Below are positions 8,801 through 14,351 of a stretch of 39,598 bases of DNA, one piece after another. The translations under genes were made by a program, and so were the position numbers. The stretch comes from a bacterium (GTDB lineage: Bacteria > Patescibacteriota > Minisyncoccia > UBA6257 > UBA9933), in NCBI GenBank assembly GCA_030693235.1, contig JAUYBE010000012.1, positions 1 through 39,598 on the forward strand. The letters are read 5' to 3'. The notes under the pieces were generated by a model. The model saw nothing but the letters and a program-made list of their open reading frames with translations. It was not told the origin of the DNA and searched no databases. How positions within the stretch are numbered: the first letter of the stretch is position 1; each line of letters starts with the position of its first letter.

Positions 8801-9618
8801 ATTTTCACATACTCAATATCATTCCCAACTGCCAATGCCACATTTCCTATTAAAGTCCATGGAGTTGTTGTCCACGCTAAAATATAGGTTTTGGGTTTTA
8901 GGTTTTGGGTTTTAGGTTCACTTGCCCCGTTAGAAGTAGGCTCTTTAGAGCCGTCGGTTCTAATGGGGTCAATTAATTCAAATTTAACCGTTGCCGAAAT
9001 ATCTTTTATGTCTTTGTATCCTTCGCTCACTTCCTGTTGTGAAAGCGTCGTTTCACACCGCGTGCAAATATGTATTGAACGGTAGCCTTCATAAATCAAT
9101 CCTTTATCCCATAATTGCTTAAATACCCACCACACAGATTCCATAAAAGAAACATCCATGGTCTTGTAGCTGTTCTCCATATCCGCCCAACGGCCAAGGC
9201 GCGCGATAACTTTTTTCCATTCGTCCACATAACTCAAAACTTTTGAACGGCAGAATTCATTGAATTTCCCGATGCCCATTTCTTCAATTTCTTTTTTCCG
9301 CTTTATGCCCAATTCCTTTTCCGCTATGTTTTCTATCGGCAAGCCGTGGCAATCCCAGCCCCATTTGCGCTCCACTCGATAACCCTTCATAGTCCAATAT
9401 CTTGGCACCGCGTCTTTGATGACGCTGGCGACAATATGGCCGTAATGCGGAGTGCCGGTGGCGAACGGCGGGCCGTCGTAGAAAATATAGCTTTTAGCTT
9501 TTAGCTTAGAGCTTTTAGGTTTTTGAACCGATTTCTCAAAAATTTTATTTTTCTTCCAAAACTCTAAAATTTCTTCTTCAAATTCTGAAAGTTTGAGATT
9601 TTTAAAATCGCCAAACAT
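5836..9618 (-). CDS. ileS: Isoleucyl-tRNA synthetase with an internal histidine-phosphatase domain
   Basis: Charges tRNA-Ile in the cytoplasm. The 1260 residues exceed the roughly 1050 of the IleRS type with the eukaryote-like C-terminus. The HIGH motif is PHYGHI (57-62) and KMSKS is KMAKR (872-876). The CP1 editing region spans about 200-460, with GTGIVHIAPAFGEDD (374-388). Residues about 570-760 are a histidine phosphatase (see separate entry), placed between VIGSLEELK (552-560) and DLHRPYIDEI (770-779), which normally lie close together. Smaller insertions look repeat-derived: 33-43, 218-245, 531-546, 945-958, 1013-1030, 1065-1074, 1086-1096 and 1126-1138. A leaderless-type promoter precedes the ATG. 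tRNA-Ile(GAT) lies elsewhere in the window. Assignment is certain; the extra domain's role is unknown. Confidence 0.97.
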   Translation of the reverse strand: MFGDFKNLKLSEFEEEILEFWKKNKIFEKSVQKPKSSKLKAKSYIFYDGPPFATGTPHYGHIVASVIKDAVPRYWTMKGYRVERKWGWDCHGLPIENIAEKELGIKRKKEIEEMGIGKFNEFCRSKVLSYVDEWKKVIARLGRWADMENSYKTMDVSFMESVWWVFKQLWDKGLIYEGYRSIHICTRCETTLSQQEVSEGYKDIKDISATVKFELIDPIRTDGSKEPTSNGASEPKTQNLKPKTYILAWTTTPWTLIGNVALAVGNDIEYVKIREVGVAVISSDHAYPSPDNGVYIVAKDIFVKEEQKLVPGGNLSRRYIFYGKIYEILDDLKGSDLIGKKYKPLFEFYNSQEFENKENGWKIYGADFVTTDEGTGIVHIAPAFGEDDLNLGIKEKLPFIQHVGMDGIIKPEAKDFFGMSVKPMDDHQKTDVEIIKYLAKNNLLFAKEKYEHSYPHCWRCETPLINYATSSWFVNVLKIKDKALELAKEINWSPAHIKEGRFGKWLEGARDWSISRQRYWASAMPIWKCQDAEARGINAEQRGKNGCGAIKVIGSLEELKENIKKSGNRYFVMRHGEAEQNVKGILNSKLETNHYCLTEKGKKQVLAAAEILRQEKINLIFSSDLLRAKETSEMIADSLEISRDKIIFDKRIREVNFGIFDGKKSEEYRAYFSSHKERFEKIPPDGENFSQLKNRVSEFLYDIDKKYSNKNILIISHEAPILCMVAGAIGADIDKTLEITENKKEQFIKTGEFQKLDFSPLPHNDNYEIDLHRPYIDEIKFKCSCGGEMRRISDVLDTWFDSGSMPYAQVHYPFENKEKFEANFPAQFIAEGVDQTRSWFYYLHSIATAIKDSRAFDNVIVNGTVLAEDGKKMAKRLKNYPDPMEVINKYGADALRYYLLTSPVVAAENLNFSEKGVDEAHKKVIMRLWNVYKFYELYTSNIRVNPLLKNFNPRKSASILDKWILARLNILTSEITGAMDKYELNAASRPIGDFVEDLSNWYVRRSRERFTARGLTQTKRGLTQKELEQDKQAAILTTRFVLIEFSKIIAPFMPFMAETIYQQLKAKSSKLKAVYSVHLEEWPKFDKRLTTNDKRLLSQMKEVRKICSLGLEARQKAGIKVRQPLSKLKIKNKKLKINEDLLDLIKDELNIKEIIFDKNISSEIELDTTITAELKAEGQLRELIRMIQDLRKEAGYTPKDKINLWLEASKEIKNIINKHLKDFQEKIGAKTIEFRRNKDFDAESETNIDGKKIWLGIKKM
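6211..6795. repeat. Cluster of tandem-type repeat insertions in the 3' half of ileS
   Basis: Five runs lie in the region encoding the anticodon-binding and C-terminal domains. They are TTTTTAATTTTTAATTTT (6211-6242), GTCGTTTGTCGTTTGTCG (6331-6362), AGCTTTTAGTTTTGAGC (6391-6433), GCGTTAGTCCGCGTTTAGTC (6545-6590) and a duplicated GCGGATTTACGCGGAT (6751-6795). Each is in frame, producing lysine-rich or TARGLTQTKRGLTQ-like segments. Confidence 0.75.
7339..7911 (-). other. Histidine phosphatase (phosphoglycerate mutase superfamily) domain inserted in IleRS
   Basis: IleRS residues about 570-760. The signature FVMRHGEAEQN holds the phosphate-accepting histidine (H575) after R574. LTEKGKKQVLAAAEIL, FSSDLLRAKETSEMIA (second active-site arginine, 627), the acid-bearing RIREVNFGIFDGK and LIISHEAPI (second histidine, 717) follow in the canonical order. 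All expected catalytic residues are present, so it looks enzymatically competent. The insertion lies in the part of the catalytic domain that follows the editing domain. Superfamily members dephosphorylate many small molecules or proteins; the substrate here cannot be inferred. Confidence 0.9.
8886..8968. repeat. GGTTTTGGGTTTTA tandem plus hairpin repeat in ileS
   Basis: Tandem GGTTTTGGGTTTTA units at 8886-8917 encode EPKTQNLKPKT. Next to them, 8925-8968 forms a long imperfect hairpin: CCCCGTTAGAA pairs with TTCTAATGGGG, and GGCTC-TTTA-GAGCC nests inside. It encodes a GSKEPTSNGASEP insertion. A TTCTAACGGGG end recurs at 16684-16694. Confidence 0.75.
9483..9525. repeat. AGCTTTTAGCTTTTAGCTT tandem in the 5' end of ileS
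   Basis: A tandem of AGCTTTT units on the plus strand encodes KSSKLKAKS at IleRS residues 35-43, just before the conserved YIFYDGPPFATG. It is a family relative of the runs at 6391-6433. Confidence 0.75.
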
Positions 9619-9625
9619 ATTGTTA

Positions 9626-9654
9626 AATATATAAGAATTTTAAGCTTTACTCAA
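9626..9654 (-). promoter_or_regulatory. ileS promoter, leaderless type
   Basis: Minus strand: -35 TTGAGT (9654-9649), 17-nt spacer, -10 TATATT (9631-9626). The -10 ends 7 nt before the ATG, so transcription should begin at or next to the start codon. It overlaps the divergent smpB promoter. Confidence 0.65.
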
Positions 9655-9673
9655 GATAACTAGCGCTTATACT
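9646..9673 (+). promoter_or_regulatory. smpB promoter, leaderless type
   Basis: -35 TTTACT (9646-9651), 16-nt spacer, -10 TATACT (9668-9673), then 6 nt to the smpB ATG. No Shine-Dalgarno sequence fits in that gap. Its -35 overlaps the -35 of the divergent ileS promoter. Confidence 0.55.
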
Positions 9674-9679
9674 TAAATT

Positions 9680-10135
9680 ATGCCCATAATCACCACCAAC
9701 AAACGCGCCTATTTTGACTATGAAATTCTGGAAACCTACGAAGCGGGAATTGAGCTGAAAGGTTTTGAAGTGAAAGCCGTTAAAACCGGTCGGATAAATC
9801 TGGCCGGGGCTTTTGCGATAATCAAAAATAATCAGATTTGGCTTTTAAATGCCGATATTCCCGCTTACCAGCCGAAAAACGCGCCGGAAGATTATGATTC
9901 AAAAAGAACGCGGCGGCTGCTTCTTAAAAAATCGGAAATTAAAAATCTAATCGGCCGAATTCAGGAAAAAGGCTTGACTTTGGCGCCTTTGAAAGTTTAT
10001 ACTAAGGGCGAGAATGGAAAGATAAAAATAGAGATTGGTTTGGTCAAGAGCAGAAAAAAATCGGACAAGAGAGAATTGATTAAAAAAAGAGACGCAAAAC
10101 GGGAATGCAAGGCTTCGATGGCAGCACTTTTATAA
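9680..10135 (+). CDS. smpB: SsrA-binding protein SmpB
   Basis: Binds tmRNA and carries it into stalled ribosomes for trans-translation. The 151 residues show the SmpB barrel: TTNKRAYFDYEILETYEAGI, ELKGFEVKAVKTGRINLAGAF and PYQP-like AYQPKNAPEDYDSKRTRRLL. The basic KSRKKSDKRELIKKRDAKRE tail enters the decoding centre. The last 11 codons plus stop (10101-10135) are also the first 35 nt of the tmRNA gene, so the final residues CKASMAALL are encoded by tmRNA sequence. This sharing is unusual; genomes with adjacent smpB and ssrA normally keep them separate. It is preceded by a leaderless-type promoter and followed by ssrA, infC, rpmI and rplT in one direction. Confidence 0.95.
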   Translation: MPIITTNKRAYFDYEILETYEAGIELKGFEVKAVKTGRINLAGAFAIIKNNQIWLLNADIPAYQPKNAPEDYDSKRTRRLLLKKSEIKNLIGRIQEKGLTLAPLKVYTKGENGKIKIEIGLVKSRKKSDKRELIKKRDAKRECKASMAALL

Positions 10136-10459
10136 AATCGCAAGCCGAGGATAATTCGTCACCTCGTCAATCATCGGATTAAAACATATCTGCCAAAAAC
10201 AGATTAGCCAATCACTTGGCTCCCGCTTTCGCTTTCGCTTAAGCGGCATCGCTTAATTGAAGCCTGATAAATCAAAGCGGTGTTATATTTTCAGGATATA
10301 TTTCAATGTCCGCCGAAACATTGAAATGAAAATTTTCGGCAAAGGATTATAAAGTTTTTCGCCTAATTCATACTTCATAATTCATAATTCCAATTAGGAC
10401 AAGCTTGTAGAAGTTTTATAAAATAGTTGCCAGATGGGGCTTCAATGCCCCCATTTCCA
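10101..10459 (+). ncRNA. ssrA: tmRNA, overlapping smpB at its 5' end
   Basis: The tRNA-like ends pair: 5' GGGAATG (10101-10107) with CATTTCC (10452-10458). This gives a full 7-bp acceptor stem with the G3-U70 alanine identity pair and discriminator A10459; CCA is not encoded. The D-region signature GGCTTCGATGGC follows (10111-10122). The T-arm is GGGGC-TTCAAT-GCCCC, with a 6-nt loop. The tag frame is probably 10192-10242, reading AKNRLANHLAPAFAFA then TAA. Downstream, TTTCAATGT/ACATTGAAA with CCGAAA/TTTTCGG forms a pseudoknot. A later stem CCTAATT/AATTAGG (10362-10398) holds a CATAATTCATAATTC repeat in its loop. The gene overlaps the smpB 3' end by 35 nt. The exact resume codon is inferred. 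Confidence 0.9.
10362..10398. repeat. Dispersed CATAATTCATAATTC repeat lodged in a tmRNA hairpin loop
   Basis: The 23-nt loop between CCTAATT and AATTAGG is made of TTCATAATTCATAATTCC. The same repeat type is found inside mnmA at 34257-34325 and 34556-34586. Confidence 0.65.
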
Positions 10460-10471
10460 CACATAAATATT

Positions 10472-10975
10472 ATTCAACAATACAAAATAAACAATCAAAT
10501 AAAATCGCCAGAGCTGCGGATAATAGACGAAACCGGAAATAATCTTGGAGTTATGCCTCTTGAGGCGGCGTTAAAATTATCAATTGAGAAAGGGCTGGAT
10601 TTAATCGAAATCGCGGCAGCCGCCAAACCGCCGGTGGCAAAAATTATCAGCTATGATAAATTCCGATATCAAAAAGAAAAAGAGCTGCGGAAGCAAAAGG
10701 CTGTTCAAAAAACCGGTGAATTCAAACAAATCCGCATTAGCGTCCGAGCCGCCAAAAACGACCTAGAAATCAAAGTTAAAAAAATCGAAGAGTTTTTGAA
10801 TGATGGACATAAGATTGAAATTGTTTTAGCTTTAAGAGGCCGCGAAAAATATCTGAAAGATTGGGCGCGCCAAAAAATGGATGAATTTTTGAAAATGATC
10901 GGCGCTGAATATAAAATAATCATAGAACCGAAATTCGGCGGCAAGGGATTGATAACGCAAATAACAAAGAAATAA
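10472..10975 (+). CDS. infC: Translation initiation factor IF-3, probable AUU start
   Basis: Binds the 30S subunit, prevents premature subunit joining and checks start codons. The N-domain has KINNQIKSPELRIIDETGNNLGVM and LDLIEIAAAAKPPVAKI; the C-domain has KQIRISVRAAKNDLEIKVK and ends GKGLITQITKK. Family alignment starts the protein around QQYKINNQI. The only ATG codons in frame upstream, 10427 and 10445, lie inside the tmRNA acceptor and T-arm. AUU codons at 10469 and 10472 fit best; AUU is the classical infC start used for autoregulation. With 10472 the protein is 168 residues, a normal length. No Shine-Dalgarno sequence is visible. The exact start is inferred; the gene itself is certain. 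Confidence 0.9.
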   Translation: MQQYKINNQIKSPELRIIDETGNNLGVMPLEAALKLSIEKGLDLIEIAAAAKPPVAKIISYDKFRYQKEKELRKQKAVQKTGEFKQIRISVRAAKNDLEIKVKKIEEFLNDGHKIEIVLALRGREKYLKDWARQKMDEFLKMIGAEYKIIIEPKFGGKGLITQITKK

Positions 10976-10979
10976 TATT

Positions 10980-11147
10980 ATGAAAAAAAGCATTTCAAGT
11001 AGAATAAAAATCACCAAAACGGGGAAAATTTTAAGAAGGCCGATGGGTCTGGGACATTGTCGCGCCAAAAAAAGGACCACCCAAATGAAAAGAAAAAAGG
11101 GTTTGCGCGGAATCAAAACCGGTAAAAATATTAATTTAAACTTTTAA
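10980..11147 (+). CDS. rpmI: 50S ribosomal protein bL35
   Basis: A 55-residue basic protein beginning MKKSISSRIKITKTGKILRR and continuing with GLGHCRAKKRTTQMKRKKG. This is the bL35 pattern (K-x-R-IKIT-x-TGK-x-RR followed by GH and a lysine/arginine-rich tail). It sits 4 nt after infC and 2 nt before rplT, the universal infC-rpmI-rplT order. No repeat insertions occur in this gene. Confidence 0.95.
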   Translation: MKKSISSRIKITKTGKILRRPMGLGHCRAKKRTTQMKRKKGLRGIKTGKNINLNF

Positions 11148-11149
11148 AA

Positions 11150-11494
11150 ATGACCAGAGTAAAACGAGGAAAAACAGCTAATAAAAAAAGAGCGAAAATC
11201 CTAAAATATACCAAAGGTTTTAAGTGGGGGAGGAAGTCCAAAGAAAGAGCGGCAAAAGAAGCTCTTCTTCACGCCTGGACGCACGCTTTCCAGGGGCGAA
11301 AAGAAAAAAAGCGAGATTATCGCCGGCTTTGGCAAACGCAAATCAATGCCGGAGCGCGCGCCGCTGGTTTAACCTATAGCAAATTAATTGCGGAATTAAA
11401 AAAACAGAATATTTTGCTTGATAGAAAAATTTTGGCTGATTTGGCTAAAAACGAGCCCGCGGTTTTTGAAAAAATAATCGCGAAAATAAAATAA
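11150..11494 (+). CDS. rplT: 50S ribosomal protein bL20
   Basis: A 114-residue rRNA-binding protein needed for early 50S assembly. It shows MTRVKRGKTANKKRAKILK, AKGFKWGRKSK-like YTKGFKWGRKSKERAAKEA, RKEKKRDYRRLWQTQINAGA and a C-terminal LLDRKILADLA. Length and motifs are typical. It is the last gene of the smpB-ssrA-infC-rpmI-rplT cluster and runs into a strong hairpin terminator directly after its stop. Confidence 0.96.
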   Translation: MTRVKRGKTANKKRAKILKYTKGFKWGRKSKERAAKEALLHAWTHAFQGRKEKKRDYRRLWQTQINAGARAAGLTYSKLIAELKKQNILLDRKILADLAKNEPAVFEKIIAKIK

Positions 11495-11525
11495 AAAAAA
11501 GAGCGGATAGCCGGCTCTTTTTTTT
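11493..11525. terminator. Bidirectional terminator between rplT and the Nudix gene
   Basis: AAAAAAAAGAGC and GCTCTTTTTTTT arms flank a 9-nt loop. The A run on one side and T run on the other make it a good intrinsic terminator in both directions. It separates the convergent rplT and Nudix genes and overlaps the stop codon of the latter. Confidence 0.85.
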
Positions 11526-11958
11526 ATTTCCGTAAAGCCTCGTGAGCCTGTCTTAAAACTCTTTGACTGTCTTTGTGTTTGGATAAAATTTTCAACGCTT
11601 CGCGGAAAGTAAACCAACCGTAACCGCTATGCTCTTTTGAAAGGCGGATATCCGCCCTTCTTGTTTCCGCCAGATAAAAAATTACGATTTTAAAAACCCT
11701 TTGCGGCTTCTCTTCCGTTTTCCGCCAAAAATTAAATTTTTCGTAAGCTTTAAAAAATTGGTCGAATTTCAAATCGCTTCTGTTTAATCCGGTTTCTTCT
11801 TTTATTTCCCTCGACGCCGTCTGAAAACTTTTTTCCTCCGACTCTATCTTGCCTTTGGGGAAATTCCAATAACTCCCCCGATGATATAAAATCAAAAACT
11901 TCGGCCCTTCTTCGGTTTTTCGATAAATAATTATTCCGGCTGAAATTTCTTTTATCAT
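11524..11958 (-). CDS. Nudix hydrolase, Ap4A-hydrolase-like
   Basis: A 144-residue cytoplasmic Nudix protein. The complete Nudix box GKIESEEKSFQTASREIKEE-TG occupies residues 36-57 with the metal-binding REIKEE core. N-terminal SAGIIIYRKTEEGPKFLIL and the YWNFPKGK lead-in match the bis(5'-nucleosyl)-tetraphosphatase branch, as does the later LSKEHSGYGWFTFREAL. It would cleave dinucleoside polyphosphates or related nucleoside diphosphate derivatives. It starts 4 nt after polX, so the two are co-transcribed. Substrate inferred from motif similarity only. Confidence 0.88.
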   Translation of the reverse strand: MIKEISAGIIIYRKTEEGPKFLILYHRGSYWNFPKGKIESEEKSFQTASREIKEETGLNRSDLKFDQFFKAYEKFNFWRKTEEKPQRVFKIVIFYLAETRRADIRLSKEHSGYGWFTFREALKILSKHKDSQRVLRQAHEALRK

Positions 11959-11962
11959 TTTT

Positions 11963-13699
11963 TTATTTTAACATTTTTAGCGCTTTCTCGGCAGACCAAC
12001 AATTGACGATGTCAATTTTCTCCGCCCGGCCGCGCCGGGCTTGGCTAACGCCGTATTCCATAAAACGCAAATGGTCTTTATGGTGGGCGTCGGTGTTAAT
12101 AATCATTTTCACGCCCGCTTCTTTGGCGCGGCGGATATTTTGACCGTTCAAATCAAGCCTGTACGGGTTAGCGTTAATTTCTAAAATCGCGCCGGTTTCT
12201 TTAGCCGCTTTCAAAATTTCATCGAAATCTATCTCATATTCGTCCCGCTGTTTTAAAATCCGGCCGGTCGGGTGGGAAATAATATCAACATTCGGATTTT
12301 TCATCGCCTTGATAATTCTCTCGGTCATTTTTTCTTTCGACATTTTCATTTGAGAATGAACGCCGGCAATGACAAAATCAAGTTTTGCCAATGCCTCATC
12401 TTTAATATCAATGGAACCGTCGGCTAAAATATTGGCTTCGCAACCGTGCAAAATCCGCAGTTTTGAATTTTGAGTTTTGAGTTTTGAGTTGATTTTGTCA
12501 ATTTCTTTTCGTTGTTGGACTAATTGTTTTTCGTCCAAACCGTGTTCGATTCTTAAAAATTTCGTATGATCGGAAACGCCGATATATTCGTAGCCCATTT
12601 TAACCGCCTCTTCAACCATCTCTTTGATTGATTCTGTTCCGCCATCCCAATTGGAATGATAATGAAGATCTCCTTTAATGTCTTGGAGTTCAACGAGTTT
12701 CGGCAATTTTTTCCTTAAGGCGAGCTCTATTTCGCCGGTATTTTCACGCATCTCCGGCGGTATCCATTCGAGCCCCAGTTTTTCGTAAATTTCTTTTTCA
12801 GACTCGCCGGCAATCATTTTTGAACCCTTGAAAAGCCCATATTCTGAAAGTTTGTATCCCTTATTAATGGCAATTTTCCGCAAAACAATATTATGTTCTT
12901 TTGAACCGGTGAAATATTGAAGCGCCGCGCCATAGCTTTTTCTCGGCACCACTCTTATATCCATATCAAAACCGTCTTTCAATCTGACCGAAGCTTTTGT
13001 CGCGCCTTTGCCCCAAATTTTTACAACCCCGGGCAAAGAAACAAAAAAATCCATTATCTTCCCCGGCTTATTGGAAGCCACTAAAAAATCAACATCGCCG
13101 ATTGTTTCTTTTTTCCTTCGAACCGAACCGCAGGCCTCAACCCTTTCTGTTTCTTTCAAGTTTTTTAAGGCCGCTTCAATTTCTTTGACTTTGGGCAAAA
13201 TCTCGCCCAATAAAAATCTCCCCCTGCTTCTTTTCAAGAAAGCGATTCCCTCCAGAATATTTTTTTCGGTTTTTTCGCCGAATCCGAACAAAGGCGCGAT
13301 TTTACGCGCTTGAGCCGCTTTTTCCAAATCCTTTAAATTTTTAATGCCCAATACTTTATATAAAATACTGATCTTTTTCGTACCCAACCCCTCAACCCCG
13401 ATTAATTCTCCCAAATCAACCGGTGTTTTCTTTTTGAGCGCCGTGAGTTCTTTGATTTTTCCGGTTTTCAAATATTCCTCAATTTTAAAAGCGATGCCCT
13501 TGCCGACGCCGGGTATTTCCATCAGCGCTTTTAACCCGCCTTTTTTATAAATATTTCCCGCATCCTCGTTCAAAGATTCCAAATTAACCGCCGCTTTTTT
13601 AAGAGCGATGGACTTAAAAGGAACCGAAGCCGCAGCTTCTTCCATATCCAAATAATTGGCGATTTCGTAAAATATCTTGGCGAGTTCTTGATTGGTCAT
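11963..13699 (-). CDS. polX: DNA polymerase X family protein with PHP domain
   Basis: A gap-filling repair polymerase with a C-terminal metal-dependent phosphoesterase. Residues 1-150 form the HhH-rich 8-kDa region (MEIPGVGKGIAFKIEEYL, LIGVEGLGTKKI). The palm has GSVRR (191-195) and GDVDFL with metal-binding Asp at 202 and 204, then DMDIRVV. The PHP domain runs from about 344 with DLHYHSNWDG (344-353), SDHTKF, HGCEANIL, GVHSQ, HPTGR and NTDAHH. Length (578) matches bacterial PolX. A TTTTGAGTTTTGAGTTTTGAG run at 12461-12493 inserts NSKLKTQNSKLR (404-415) before the conserved ILHGCEANIL. Confidence 0.95.
   Translation of the reverse strand: MTNQELAKIFYEIANYLDMEEAAASVPFKSIALKKAAVNLESLNEDAGNIYKKGGLKALMEIPGVGKGIAFKIEEYLKTGKIKELTALKKKTPVDLGELIGVEGLGTKKISILYKVLGIKNLKDLEKAAQARKIAPLFGFGEKTEKNILEGIAFLKRSRGRFLLGEILPKVKEIEAALKNLKETERVEACGSVRRKKETIGDVDFLVASNKPGKIMDFFVSLPGVVKIWGKGATKASVRLKDGFDMDIRVVPRKSYGAALQYFTGSKEHNIVLRKIAINKGYKLSEYGLFKGSKMIAGESEKEIYEKLGLEWIPPEMRENTGEIELALRKKLPKLVELQDIKGDLHYHSNWDGGTESIKEMVEEAVKMGYEYIGVSDHTKFLRIEHGLDEKQLVQQRKEIDKINSKLKTQNSKLRILHGCEANILADGSIDIKDEALAKLDFVIAGVHSQMKMSKEKMTERIIKAMKNPNVDIISHPTGRILKQRDEYEIDFDEILKAAKETGAILEINANPYRLDLNGQNIRRAKEAGVKMIINTDAHHKDHLRFMEYGVSQARRGRAEKIDIVNCWSAEKALKMLK
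12461..12493. repeat. TTTTGAGTTTTGAG tandem in polX
   Basis: Tandem TTTTGAG heptamers inside the PHP domain coding sequence. They are read on the minus strand as NSKLKTQNSKLR, a peptide type also seen in topA and the cysteine desulfurase. Confidence 0.75.
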
Positions 13700-13789
13700 A
13701 ATTTTAGAAATTTCTTTATCTGCTTTTATTATAAAATAAAACGCCTTATCGCGTTAGAGCGGCAAAGAAAAATAAAAATTACGGGACAA

Positions 13790-13915
13790 TTAATCGCTCT
13801 GTTTTCGTTCAATAAGTGGTATGTCTAAAACAACGAAAATTCTTTTTCTCTCCTTGTCGGGGAATTTTTTAAGATTCTTAAAAGCTTGTTTAGCTAATCT
13901 ATAATCCCAAAGCAT
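13790..13915 (-). pseudogene. Truncated RelE/ParE-type toxin (41 codons)
   Basis: ATG at 13915 starts MLWDYRLAKQAFKNLKKFPD, the N-terminal helix pattern of RelE/ParE toxins (A-x-K-x-LKKF-P). The frame ends after 41 codons, about half the usual 80-95. The last codons (ERKQSD then TAA) coincide with ATCGCTCTGT, the arm of the 32-nt palindrome at 14188-14219. It begins 7 nt after the antitoxin gene. I read it as a toxin remnant, possibly truncated by a repeat-linked rearrangement. Confidence 0.55.
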
Positions 13916-13922
13916 TTTTTAC

Positions 13923-14108
13923 TTACCGAGAAGTTAAAAACTTTTCTTCAGAAATTTCCCTCAATCCCTTTTCAACGGCCTTTTTAGTATGTGTGGATAT
14001 GGATTCGGCGCTTGCCCAAAAACGAAAAAGTTGCTCATACTCCTTGCGAGGTAAAATAACCAAGTCGTCATTTTTTATTAAGTTTTTGGGGATAGTAATC
14101 GTAGCCAT
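13923..14108 (-). CDS. Antitoxin-like protein (AbrB/Phd-like N-terminus) of a degraded TA pair
   Basis: The 61-residue product starts MATITIPKNLIKNDDLVILP and continues RKEYEQLFRF, with an acidic/basic C-terminal helix. This resembles small antitoxins that pair with RelE/ParE toxins: a beta-rich DNA-binding start, then a toxin-binding tail. An ATG four codons upstream (14120) lies inside the likely -10 box TAGGAT, so 14108 is the better start. The following 41-codon frame looks like a truncated toxin. Family assignment tentative. Confidence 0.6.
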   Translation of the reverse strand: MATITIPKNLIKNDDLVILPRKEYEQLFRFWASAESISTHTKKAVEKGLREISEEKFLTSR

Positions 14109-14118
14109 ATTATTTACC

Positions 14119-14148
14119 ATCCTACCGCAACCAAAAATAAAGAGTCAA
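14119..14148 (-). promoter_or_regulatory. Candidate promoter of the antitoxin gene
   Basis: Minus strand: -35 TTGACT (14148-14143), 18-nt spacer, -10 TAGGAT (14124-14119). The -10 ends 10 nt before the chosen ATG at 14108. Confidence 0.5.
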
Positions 14149-14187
14149 ATACGATTATCGAGGTTCAACCTCAATAATCTTGTTCTG

Positions 14188-14219
14188 ATCGCTCTGTCCA
14201 GTTAACTGGACAGAGCGAT
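14188..14219. repeat. 32-nt perfect palindrome centred on GTTAAC
   Basis: Perfectly self-complementary over 32 nt, with arms ATCGCTCTGTCCA. A partial arm, ATCGCTCTGT, recurs at 13793-13802 where the toxin fragment ends. It lies upstream of the antitoxin promoter in a 243-nt gap, together with a second palindrome. Confidence 0.85.
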
Positions 14220-14235
14220 GAAATTAAAATTCAGA

Positions 14236-14253
14236 ACTATCACGCGTGATAGT
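14236..14253. repeat. 18-nt perfect palindrome ACTATCACGCGTGATAGT
   Basis: Intergenic copy of the palindrome found inside gckA at 3407-3432. The rest of this gap (to 14351) holds a small CTCATC/GATGAG hairpin at 14331-14347 and nothing else I recognise. Confidence 0.8.
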
Positions 14254-14351
14254 GTTGGAAAATTGTATTGAAAATAAAATCTAACGTCCTGCACTGCCCC
14301 GCTTCCTTAATTTTTGCCCGCTCATCAAAACGATGAGAGGTTGCGGAAATT

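Noticed and set aside
10427-10471. ATG-initiated extension of infC upstream of the AUU codons
   Set aside because: It lies inside the tmRNA T-arm and acceptor stem, and its residues (MPDGASMPPFPHIN) do not match the start of IF-3.
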